In this document: positions 1 to 5,302 of the stretch, piece after piece
Layout of the letters: each line of letters starts with the position of its first letter
How positions within the stretch are numbered: position 1 is the stretch's first letter
NCBI GenBank assembly: GCA_035575835.1
Contig: DATLXM010000105.1
Span: 1-5,302, forward strand
Length of the DNA: 5,302 bases
Direction of reading: 5' to 3'
DNA from: Gaiellasilicea sp035575835
Lineage (GTDB): Bacteria > Actinomycetota > Thermoleophilia > Gaiellales > Gaiellaceae
The notes under the pieces: model-generated
Told to the model about the DNA's origin: nothing
What the model saw: only the letters and a program-made list of their open reading frames with translations
The model's database searches: none
Program-made: the position numbers and the translations under genes

Positions 1-1101
1 AAGGAGCACGGTTTCGGACGCCCGATCGTGCTCACGAGCGAGGAGGCGACAGACCGGGTCAACCGCACCGGCAGCGCCTTCCCGGCTCGCCCGGGTTCCG
101 AGCAGGCGGGCGTCGTCGTCGCCTACGACGTCAGGAACAACACCTACAAAGCCGTCTACAGCATGGGGCGGCACAACCACGAGAATGCGGTCGCGATCCC
201 GGGCTACAAGGTGTCGGTGATCCTCTCCGGAGACGACACGTTCAGCGCTCCGGCATCGCAGATGTACATGTATCTCACCCATGGAGCCACGGGCGTGATG
301 AACGACTCCGGCGCGCTCTACGGCTTCAAGTCGGACGATCCGACGGTCAACGACTACGGCGACCTGAGTGGCTCGAAGAGCGTCTCTGGCACGTTCGTCC
401 GGGTCCCTGTCGCGATCGCGCTCGGGGAGCAGGACGGGCTCGAGAAGTGGTCGAACGACAACGGGATCTTCCAGTTCATCCGGGTCGAGGACATCGCCTA
501 CGACCGGAACACGCCGAACGTCGTCTACTTCGCCGACACGGGCGAGCCGCGGGCCCTGCCGGACGCGACGACGACGCGGCTGCGGCGCGGGCCGAGCGGC
601 ACCAAGGGCCCGTATCCGAACGGCCGGATCTTCAAGATGGTGCTCGACAAGAAGAACATGCTCCGCGTCACCAGCCTCTCGATCCTGATCGACGGGGACT
701 CGAAGGGCGCGGGAAGCGCCGGCGACATCTCGCTGATCCACAACCCGGACAACGTCGAGACGACCAAGCAGGCCCTCCTCTTCCAGGAGGATCCGGGCTC
801 GCAGAACCAGTACGCCGCAAGCGACCCGAACGGGACGAACGCGCGCACCTGGCGCTACGACCTGAAGACCGGGAAGCTCGACGTCGTCGCGACTGCCAAC
901 CAGGCGGCGCTCGACCAGACGACGGCGAAGGGCAACTGGGAGGGCTCGGGGATCGTCGACGCCTCGGCCGTCTTCGGGAAGGGCTGGTTCTACACGAACG
1001 TCCAGGCGCACTCCGTGCTCGTCCAACAGGAGAAGCGGGACGGGATCACCTACAAGAGGGAAGCCGGTCAGCTGCTGCTGATCAAGGTCCCCGGGACATA
1101 G
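1..1101 (+). CDS. PhoX/DUF839-family secreted phosphatase-like protein, C-terminal part (5' end outside window)
   Basis: The frame is open from base 1 to TAG at 1099-1101, giving 366 visible residues. The GTG at 28 cannot be the true start, because it sits inside a conserved motif: LTSEE (31-45) matches the LTCEE motif of PhoX. Other family-like motifs follow in order: GRHNHEN (166-186), FIRVED (475-492, like FxRxE), YFADT (about 523-537), NPDN (742-753) followed by an acidic ED pair (787-792), EGSG (940-951) and NVQ (997-1005, like the NxQHPG motif). This order fits the six-bladed propeller metallophosphatase fold, in which these acidic and Asn residues hold Fe/Ca. Characterised PhoX enzymes are exported, usually by Tat, and release phosphate from phosphomonoesters. 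The signal peptide would be upstream and cannot be seen. The visible part has no cysteine. The motif position of the metal-bridging Cys is Ser here, so activity is uncertain. The family call is fairly secure; the substrate is not known. Confidence 0.75.
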   Translation, partial: KEHGFGRPIVLTSEEATDRVNRTGSAFPARPGSEQAGVVVAYDVRNNTYKAVYSMGRHNHENAVAIPGYKVSVILSGDDTFSAPASQMYMYLTHGATGVMNDSGALYGFKSDDPTVNDYGDLSGSKSVSGTFVRVPVAIALGEQDGLEKWSNDNGIFQFIRVEDIAYDRNTPNVVYFADTGEPRALPDATTTRLRRGPSGTKGPYPNGRIFKMVLDKKNMLRVTSLSILIDGDSKGAGSAGDISLIHNPDNVETTKQALLFQEDPGSQNQYAASDPNGTNARTWRYDLKTGKLDVVATANQAALDQTTAKGNWEGSGIVDASAVFGKGWFYTNVQAHSVLVQQEKRDGITYKREAGQLLLIKVPGT

Positions 1102-1102
1102 T

Positions 1103-2998
1103 TCAAGCGGACTCGCGTGGGGCGGGCGTCGCGGCTGCGGTGCCCGCCTCCACCCGCTGCGGCGCGCGCACGATCGCGGAGAGCCGGCCGACGAGCTCGA
1201 GCGTGTCCCCCTCGTCGACGAGTTGCTCGAGCGTGTCGAGCTCGCCCTCGAGCCACGACCGATCGACCGGGGAGACGTCCAGCGCGACGATCTTCGGATG
1301 CGCGGTCGGCTGCCAGGTTTCCCCCTCGGCGAAGAGCTCCTCGTGGATCTTCTCGCCAGGACGCGACCCGATGAACGTGATCTGGATGTCGCGGTCGGGC
1401 TCCTTGCCGGAGAGCCGGATCATGTTGCGCGCGAGGTCGAGGATCCGGACCGGCTCGCCCATCTCGAGCACGAAGATCCGGCCGCGGCCGCCGATCGAGC
1501 CCGCCTGGACGACGAGCGCGACCGCCTCGGGAATCGTCATGAAGAACCGCGTCATCTCCGGGTCGGTGACCGTGACAGGGCCGCCGCGCTCGATCTGCCG
1601 CCTGAAGCGCGGAATCACGGAGCCGGCCGAGTTGAGGACGTTGCCGAAGCGAACAGCGACGAACCGGGTCGGAACGTCGTCGCGCTCGCCGTGGGCGCCG
1701 ACGATCCACTCGCAGAGCGTCTTCGACTGCCCGTAGACGCTGTTCGGGTTGAGCGCCTTGTCGGTCGAGATCAGGAGGAAGCGCTCGGCGCCGTGCGCAA
1801 CGGCTGCGTCCGCGACCACGCGCGTGCCGAGAACGTTGTTGCGCACCGACTCGAGTGGATTCGCCTCCATCAGCGGCACGTGCTTGTACGCGGCGGCGTG
1901 GAAAACGACGTGCGGCTTGTAGCGCTCGAAGACCTGGCTCATCCGGGTGCGATTGCGCACGTCGGCGAGGACTGGCACCCCGGCCGAGAAGCCGCGCTCG
2001 TCCACGAGTTCCCGCTCGATGTCGTGGAGGGCGCTCTCGGCCTGCTCGACCATCACGATCCGCTGCGGCTCGGCGCGGGCTATCTGGCGGCAGAGCTCGG
2101 AGCCGATCGAGCCGCCGGCGCCCGTGACCATCACGGTCTTGCCGGCGAGATAGGAGGAGATCGCAGCGACATCGACCTCGACGGGCTCGCGCCCCAGGAG
2201 GTCCTCGACCTGGACCGGTCGGATCTGGGTGGCGAGGTCGAGATCGCCGGCAATCAGCTCGTAGAGGCCCGGGAGCGTCTTGACGGAGACGCTCTCGGCT
2301 TGCGCGATGTCGACGATCCGCTGGCGCACCTCACCGGAGGCGGACGGAATCGCAATCAGGAGCTCGTCCGGTCGACGGTCGCGCAGGATGTGCAGAAGCT
2401 CGTCGGTCGTTCCGAGAACGCGGATCCCGTGCACGCGCAGGTTCTTCTTGCGCCGGTCGTCGTCGATCAGCCCGATCGGGGTGTAGCCCATCGCGGGAGT
2501 GCGCAGCATCTCCTTGACCATCAGCTGGGCGGCGTCGCCGGCCCCGACCACGATCACTTCCTTCCCTCGCGCGACGAGCGACGACGCTTGCGGCCGTTCG
2601 ATGATCGTCCGCGCGAGCATCCGCGAGGCGGCGACGAACGCGAGGCAGATGAGCCAGTCGAGCACCCAGACGACCCGCGGGACGGCGACCACGTGGAGAT
2701 CGAAGAAGCTGAAGACGAGGAACGCGACGAGCGAGGCGGCGGTGACCCCTCTGAACGCGCCCCACATGTCCCGGGTCGAGACGTAGCGCCACCAGCGGTT
2801 GTAGAAGCCGAAGAGCGAGAAGGCGGCGAGCTTGATCGCGATCAGGAGCGCGAAGATCTCGACGTCGAGGAAGCGGTCGTAGTAGACCGGCACCGACGGG
2901 TCGAAGCGGAGCTGGAAGGCGAGGAACCAGGCGGCGACGACGATCGCGAGATCGGCCGCGAGTTGCGGCAGCCGATGTCGCGTGATCGGGAATCTCAC
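1103..2998 (-). CDS. Membrane-anchored nucleotide-sugar 4,6-dehydratase (CapD/WbpM/PglF-like polysaccharide biosynthesis protein)
   Basis: The protein has 631 residues, normal for the long membrane-bound family. The GTG start at 2998-2996 overlaps the TGA of the upstream aminotransferase gene; no ribosome site is visible, which suggests translational coupling. There are four predicted membrane helices (about 11-30, 45-65, 83-103 and 107-128). A first Rossmann-like domain follows, with VGAGDAA at 151-157 (CoA-binding-like fold). The catalytic SDR domain has TGAGGSIG at 292-299 for NAD(P), AAAYKHVP at 368-375, STDK at 411-414 and Tyr422-x3-Lys426. RFGNVLNSAGSV (450-461) and SRPGEKIHEEL (545-555) are further family signatures. 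Relatives remove water from UDP-GlcNAc (C4/C6) to give a UDP-4-keto-6-deoxy sugar at the inner membrane face, the first step to bacillosamine, QuiNAc or FucNAc. The exact sugar cannot be read here. Many long homologues have Met in place of Tyr422. The tail after about residue 610 is Ala/Pro-rich and probably disordered. Confidence 0.95.
   Translation of the reverse strand: MRFPITRHRLPQLAADLAIVVAAWFLAFQLRFDPSVPVYYDRFLDVEIFALLIAIKLAAFSLFGFYNRWWRYVSTRDMWGAFRGVTAASLVAFLVFSFFDLHVVAVPRVVWVLDWLICLAFVAASRMLARTIIERPQASSLVARGKEVIVVGAGDAAQLMVKEMLRTPAMGYTPIGLIDDDRRKKNLRVHGIRVLGTTDELLHILRDRRPDELLIAIPSASGEVRQRIVDIAQAESVSVKTLPGLYELIAGDLDLATQIRPVQVEDLLGREPVEVDVAAISSYLAGKTVMVTGAGGSIGSELCRQIARAEPQRIVMVEQAESALHDIERELVDERGFSAGVPVLADVRNRTRMSQVFERYKPHVVFHAAAYKHVPLMEANPLESVRNNVLGTRVVADAAVAHGAERFLLISTDKALNPNSVYGQSKTLCEWIVGAHGERDDVPTRFVAVRFGNVLNSAGSVIPRFRRQIERGGPVTVTDPEMTRFFMTIPEAVALVVQAGSIGGRGRIFVLEMGEPVRILDLARNMIRLSGKEPDRDIQITFIGSRPGEKIHEELFAEGETWQPTAHPKIVALDVSPVDRSWLEGELDTLEQLVDEGDTLELVGRLSAIVRAPQRVEAGTAAATPAPRESA
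1117..1153 (+). terminator. Candidate hairpin terminator of the PhoX-like gene, inside the 3' end of the opposite gene
   Basis: The hairpin begins 15 nt after the phosphatase-like stop. GTGG (1117-1120) pairs with CCAC (1150-1153), with one bulged T at 1149. GGCGGGC (1121-1127) pairs perfectly with GCCCGCC (1142-1148). Two G-U pairs (1128/1141 and 1129/1140) and three Watson-Crick pairs (1130-1132 with 1137-1139) then close a GGCT tetraloop at 1133-1136. In total there are 16 pairs. On minus-strand RNA the two wobbles become C-A mismatches, so the fold favours the plus transcript. No T run follows, so it would have to act as a U-less hairpin. It may instead be a by-product of the Ala/Pro-rich codons on the other strand. 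Confidence 0.4.
2995..2998 (-). other. GTGA stop/start overlap coupling aminotransferase and dehydratase genes
   Basis: On the minus strand the four bases GTGA contain both the GTG start of the dehydratase (2998-2996) and the TGA stop of the aminotransferase (2997-2995). No Shine-Dalgarno-like sequence lies in the 20 bases before the GTG. Terminating ribosomes probably restart here, which would keep the two enzymes of one sugar pathway at matched levels. The overlap is seen directly; the coupling is inferred. Confidence 0.8.
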
Positions 2999-4095
2999 CG
3001 GGCCGTGGCGGCGCCGACCGCGTCGAGCACGGTCTCGACCACACGCTCCTGCACGTCCGCCGTGATCCCGCCCCAGAGAGGCAGCGCCAGATTCTCGGCC
3101 GAGGCCTTCTCGGTCTCGGGCAGGGAGCCCGGGCCGTAGCCGAGGTAGCGCATCGCCGGTTGGAGATGGAGTGGCGTCACGTAGTACGACGCCGACGCGA
3201 TCTCGCGCTCCTTGAGCGCGGCGCCGATCCGGACGCGATCGGGCGAGCGGACGACGTACATGTGGTAGACGTGGCCGGCCTCGTCGACCGGCAGCTCCGC
3301 TGCGTCCCCGAGGCCGAGCTCGGCGTAGCGGGCGGCCCCCTCGCGCCGCGAGGTGTTCCAGCCGTCGAGGTGCGGAAGCGAGATCCGGAGCATCGCCGCC
3401 TGCAGCGCGTCGAGCCGCGAGTTGGTCCCGATCAGCTCGAAGGTCTGCTTGTCGCGCGAGCCGTGGAAGCGAAGCATCCGCAGGCGCTCGGCCACCTCGG
3501 AATCCGTGCAGGCGACGAGGCCGCCGTCTCCGAGCGCGAAGAGGTTCTTCGTCGGGAAGAAGCTGAAGGTGGAGCAGACACCGGTGGTGGCCGTCCCGGC
3601 AGCGCCGAAGGCCTGAGCCGCGTCCTCGATCAACGGCAGCCCGAGGGCGGCGAGGTCGGCGAGCGGCGCGGGGCGACCGAAAAGATGGACGGGCATGATC
3701 GCCTTCGTCTGCTTCGTGATCCGCCGGGCTACGTCCTCGGGATCGAGGTTGAGGGTGACCGGGTCGATGTCGGCAAACACCGGAGTCGCGCCGGCCCGGG
3801 CGATCGCCTCGGCGGTCGCGTAGAACGTGAAGGACGGGCAGATCACCTCGTCGCTCGTTCTCCCTCCCCCGCGCGGCCCGATCCCCATCGCCTCGAGCGC
3901 GAGGACGAGCGCGTCGGTGCCGTTCGCGACCCCGATTGCGTGCGGCACGCCCAGGTAGTCGGCTGCCTCACGCTCGAAGCCCTCGACCTCGGGCCCGAAG
4001 ATGAATCGGCCCGACTCGAGAACGCGATCGAACGCGGCGCGAAATTCGGGCATGAGGGGCGCGTACTGCGCCTTGACGTCGACGAGATCGATCAC
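2995..4095 (-). CDS. DegT/DnrJ/EryC1/StrS-family PLP-dependent sugar aminotransferase
   Basis: The protein has 366 residues, the usual family length. It probably moves an amino group (normally from glutamate) to a keto-sugar nucleotide, most simply the 4-keto product of the dehydratase encoded next. Residue numbers count from GTG at 4095. Visible signatures are the IDLVDVKAQY opening (2-11), NGTDAL (58-63), CPSFTF (86-91), IEDAAQ (156-161, with Asp158 for the PLP ring nitrogen), SFFPTKN (178-184, with Lys183 as the Schiff-base lysine), the GDGG loop (189-192) and the NSRLDALQAA substrate loop (225-234). The frame stays open to 4359, but I place the start at 4095 because family homology begins there and a longer form would overrun the dedA-like gene by about 250 bp. 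GGGG at 4105-4102, six bases before GTG, is a weak ribosome site. A short Gly/Arg-rich insertion lies at about 75-81. Sequence alone does not separate C3 (WbpE-like) from C4 (PglE-like) activity. Confidence 0.93.
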   Translation of the reverse strand: MIDLVDVKAQYAPLMPEFRAAFDRVLESGRFIFGPEVEGFEREAADYLGVPHAIGVANGTDALVLALEAMGIGPRGGGRTSDEVICPSFTFYATAEAIARAGATPVFADIDPVTLNLDPEDVARRITKQTKAIMPVHLFGRPAPLADLAALGLPLIEDAAQAFGAAGTATTGVCSTFSFFPTKNLFALGDGGLVACTDSEVAERLRMLRFHGSRDKQTFELIGTNSRLDALQAAMLRISLPHLDGWNTSRREGAARYAELGLGDAAELPVDEAGHVYHMYVVRSPDRVRIGAALKEREIASASYYVTPLHLQPAMRYLGYGPGSLPETEKASAENLALPLWGGITADVQERVVETVLDAVGAATAR

Positions 4096-4108
4096 GAAGG
4101 GCCCCAGT

Positions 4109-4792
4109 CTAGCGAGCTTCGGGCGCCTCTCTTCGACGCCTCGACCGCCATTTCCAGGCGAGAACGGCGATCCCTGCGACGACGAGAGCGGCAACCGCGT
4201 AGTCGACATAGCGGAATGCGTGATGGAACTCCTCCCAGCGCGAGCCGAGCGCCCAGCCGACCCCGGCGAAGGCGAACGCCCAGAGAGCCGAGCCGAGCAG
4301 GGTGAGGAGGGTGTAGCGACCGAGTGGGGCGCGGAAGACACCGGCCGGAATCGAGACAAACGAGCGCACGACCGGGGTGACCCGGCCGAGGAAGACCCCC
4401 CAGTCCTCCCAGCGGTCGAACCAGCGTTCGGCGCGGTCGAGCTTCTCGGCGTTCAGGTGCAGCCAGCGCCCGTGCCGTTCGAGGTAGGGCCGCCCGGCGC
4501 GGGCGCCGATTCCCCAGCCGCCGACCGACCCGATCGTGTAGCCGATCGTGCCGGCGAGCGCCATCGCCAGATAGGCGGGGAATCCGGCCTCCAGCTTCTC
4601 ACCGAAGAGCACGACGTCCTGGCCCGCGAAAGCTCCGGCGGCGACCGCGCCCGCATAGACCATCACCGCCTCGCTCGCAGCGGGCAGGACGGCGTCGATC
4701 AGCATCAGCAGGAAGACGGCGTAGAGGCCATAGTCGCCGATCAGCGTGGTCAGCAGATCGGTGAGCTCTGAGAGAATCGAGGCGACCGGCAC
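4109..4792 (-). CDS. DedA-family (SNARE-associated/VTT domain) membrane protein, possible undecaprenyl-phosphate transporter
   Basis: The protein has 227 residues, the usual DedA size. It has a re-entrant or membrane segment at about 20-60 and helices at about 72-98, 160-183 and 197-213, ending in a basic tail (WKWRSRRRR, 213-221). The diagnostic motif GRVTPVVRSFVSIPAG (136-151) contains Arg137 and Arg143; their six-residue spacing matches the two essential arginines of E. coli YqjA. Glu41, just after LPAAS, fits the essential N-terminal glutamate. Some family members (B. subtilis UptA) return undecaprenyl phosphate across the membrane; others affect drug resistance and proton-motive force. 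Its place just upstream of nucleotide-sugar genes favours a lipid-carrier role, which is inference. The GTG start at 4792 is the best in-frame choice, but the 19-bp gap before it shows no good ribosome site and is filled by an inverted repeat. TAG is at 4111-4109, 13 bp before the aminotransferase start. Confidence 0.92.
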   Translation of the reverse strand: MPVASILSELTDLLTTLIGDYGLYAVFLLMLIDAVLPAASEAVMVYAGAVAAGAFAGQDVVLFGEKLEAGFPAYLAMALAGTIGYTIGSVGGWGIGARAGRPYLERHGRWLHLNAEKLDRAERWFDRWEDWGVFLGRVTPVVRSFVSIPAGVFRAPLGRYTLLTLLGSALWAFAFAGVGWALGSRWEEFHHAFRYVDYAVAALVVAGIAVLAWKWRSRRRREAPEAR

Positions 4793-4811
4793 CGGCGGGA
4801 TGGTACCGCCG
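4793..4811 (-). other. Perfect inverted repeat filling the gap before the dedA-like start codon
   Basis: On the minus strand CGGCGG (4811-4806), a 7-base loop (TACCATC) and CCGCCG (4798-4793) make a 6-bp perfect stem. It begins right after the TAG of the upstream gene (4814-4812) and ends right before the dedA-like GTG (4792). No AGGA-like ribosome site is present. It could modulate start-codon access, or be chance in GC-rich DNA. It has no T run, so a terminator is unlikely. Confidence 0.35.
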
Positions 4812-5302
4812 CTAGGGCTTGGTGAACTCGATGATCTTCGGTGCCTTCTTCTTCGGAAGCGGGGCGGCGCGGATCACACGGAATGGCTTGCTCACGAGCT
4901 CGACGGTGCCGAGCTCGTTGACCGCGCTGAACCGAATCGCATAGAGGCCGCCGTAGACGAGCGAGCGCCCACCGCGTGTGGTGCCGTTCCAGGCAACGGA
5001 ATACCGGCCGCGCGCGACGCTCTTCGCGGCGATCGTCGCGATCCGGACACCGGAGGAGGTCTCGACGGAGGCGGTGACCCGCGCTGCCCGAGTGACGTCG
5101 ACGCCGGCCTGGATCCGGCCGCCGCCGCGAAGGCGTATGGCGACGCGGGCGCTCGAAAGGCGTACCGCACCGAGCGTGTTGTTCACGGAGAAGGTCTGGC
5201 GGGCGGTGGACGCCCGTCCCTGGTCGTCGGTCGCGGCGACGTCCAGCCGCCACGTCCCCTCGGCGCTCGCGACCGGAGGCGCCGCGGGATCGAGCGGCGC
5301 CG
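4812..5302 (-). CDS. Surface or exported protein with FlgD-like immunoglobulin fold, C-terminal part (5' end outside window)
   Basis: The frame is open from the right edge to TAG at 4814-4812, giving 162 visible residues. The GTG at 5186 lies inside a beta-rich domain and is not the true start. The first stretch (TWRLDVAATDDQGRAS, about 5256-5209) looks like the last strands of one Ig-like domain. After the SVNNTLG linker comes a fuller domain ending in GRYSVAWNGTTRGGRS and GGLYAIRFSAVNELGTVE (about 5013-4905). This resembles the GxYxVxWdGxdxxGxxvxxGxYxxxvxAxnxxG pattern of FlgD-type Ig domains, which are common as C-terminal repeats in bacterial extracellular enzymes. A lysine-rich tail follows (PLPKKKAPK, about 4853-4827). 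No catalytic domain is in view, so the main function is unknown; an exported hydrolase, deacetylase or amidase upstream is possible. It is probably the preceding gene of the same operon, 19 bp from the dedA-like gene. Whether it shares the glycan pathway cannot be told. Confidence 0.65.
   Translation of the reverse strand, partial: APLDPAAPPVASAEGTWRLDVAATDDQGRASTARQTFSVNNTLGAVRLSSARVAIRLRGGGRIQAGVDVTRAARVTASVETSSGVRIATIAAKSVARGRYSVAWNGTTRGGRSLVYGGLYAIRFSAVNELGTVELVSKPFRVIRAAPLPKKKAPKIIEFTKP

Noticed and set aside
28..30. GTG as the start of the phosphatase-like gene
   Set aside because: The frame is open upstream to base 1, and the codon abuts the conserved LTSEE motif, deep inside the expected protein.
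1087..1097. GTCCC/GGGAC palindrome as a terminator for the minus-strand cluster
   Set aside because: The stem would be about 4 bp with a 3-base loop and no following T run in either direction; too weak to call.
447..1736. Plus-strand open frame (429 codons) crossing the convergent junction
   Set aside because: It overlaps the phosphatase-like gene in another frame and the dehydratase on the other strand, both of which have clear family motifs. Its own product looks like frame-shifted sequence.
1223..3139. Long plus-strand open frame (638 codons) antisense to the dehydratase
   Set aside because: It is a mirror of GC-biased codons on the minus strand. Its product is a low-complexity mix of Arg, Glu, Asp and Ala with no recognisable motif, while the opposite frame has full family signatures.
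3160..4305. Plus-strand open frame (381 codons) antisense to the aminotransferase
   Set aside because: Same GC-codon mirror effect; no domain-like sequence, and it ends in an Arg-rich run.
4096..4359. N-terminal extension of 88 codons on the aminotransferase
   Set aside because: The extension is Ser/Arg/Pro-rich, unlike the family, and overlaps the dedA-like coding sequence by about 250 bp. Homology starts at the GTG at 4095.
4001..4771. Plus-strand open frame (256 codons) antisense to the dedA-like gene
   Set aside because: No hydrophobic segments or motifs; the real DedA motif GRVTPVVRSFVSIPAG is on the minus strand.
5184..5186. GTG as the start of the Ig-like protein
   Set aside because: The frame continues without a stop to the window edge, and the upstream residues form strands of an Ig-like domain.
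1..5302. CRISPR array, tRNA, rRNA or insertion sequence
   Set aside because: I saw no repeated spacer-like units, no cloverleaf-like sequence, and no transposase motif or terminal repeats; coding is nearly continuous.

Overview
The window is GC-rich bacterial DNA (roughly two-thirds G+C by eye) and densely coding. All three start codons that can be placed are GTG. Gene content and base composition suggest a high-GC Gram-positive lineage. Class Thermoleophilia of the Actinomycetota is my best guess, but it is inference only: there is no rRNA or other marker gene here.

Layout, left to right. Positions 1-1101 (+) hold the 3' part of a PhoX/DUF839-type secreted phosphatase-like gene whose beginning lies outside the window. 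It converges on a minus-strand gene cluster with a single base between the two stop codons. Reading in the direction of transcription (right to left), the cluster has four genes: the 3' end of a gene for a surface protein with immunoglobulin-like domains (5302-4812), a DedA-family membrane protein (4792-4109), a DegT/DnrJ/EryC1/StrS sugar aminotransferase (4095-2995), and a membrane-anchored nucleotide-sugar dehydratase of the CapD/WbpM/PglF type (2998-1103). Gaps inside the cluster are 19 bp, 13 bp and a 4-bp GTGA overlap, so it reads as one operon whose promoter lies beyond the right edge.

Working model: the dehydratase makes a UDP-4-keto-6-deoxy amino sugar, the aminotransferase turns the keto group into an amine, and the resulting sugar enters a lipid-linked surface glycan. 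DedA proteins of the UptA type recycle undecaprenyl phosphate, the carrier for such glycans, which would explain the DedA gene here. No glycosyltransferase, flippase or polymerase is in the window, so the end product is unknown.

Points of interest: a strong hairpin 15 nt past the phosphatase-like stop that must lie inside the dehydratase coding sequence; a Ser where classical PhoX has its metal-bridging Cys; a Tyr-type (YxxxK) active site in the long membrane-bound dehydratase; a perfect inverted repeat that fills the whole gap before the dedA-like start; and a Gly/Arg-rich insertion in the aminotransferase. There is no non-coding stretch over 300 bases. I saw no tRNA, rRNA, CRISPR array, insertion sequence or recognisable promoter. 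Nothing here amounts to a clearly new system.
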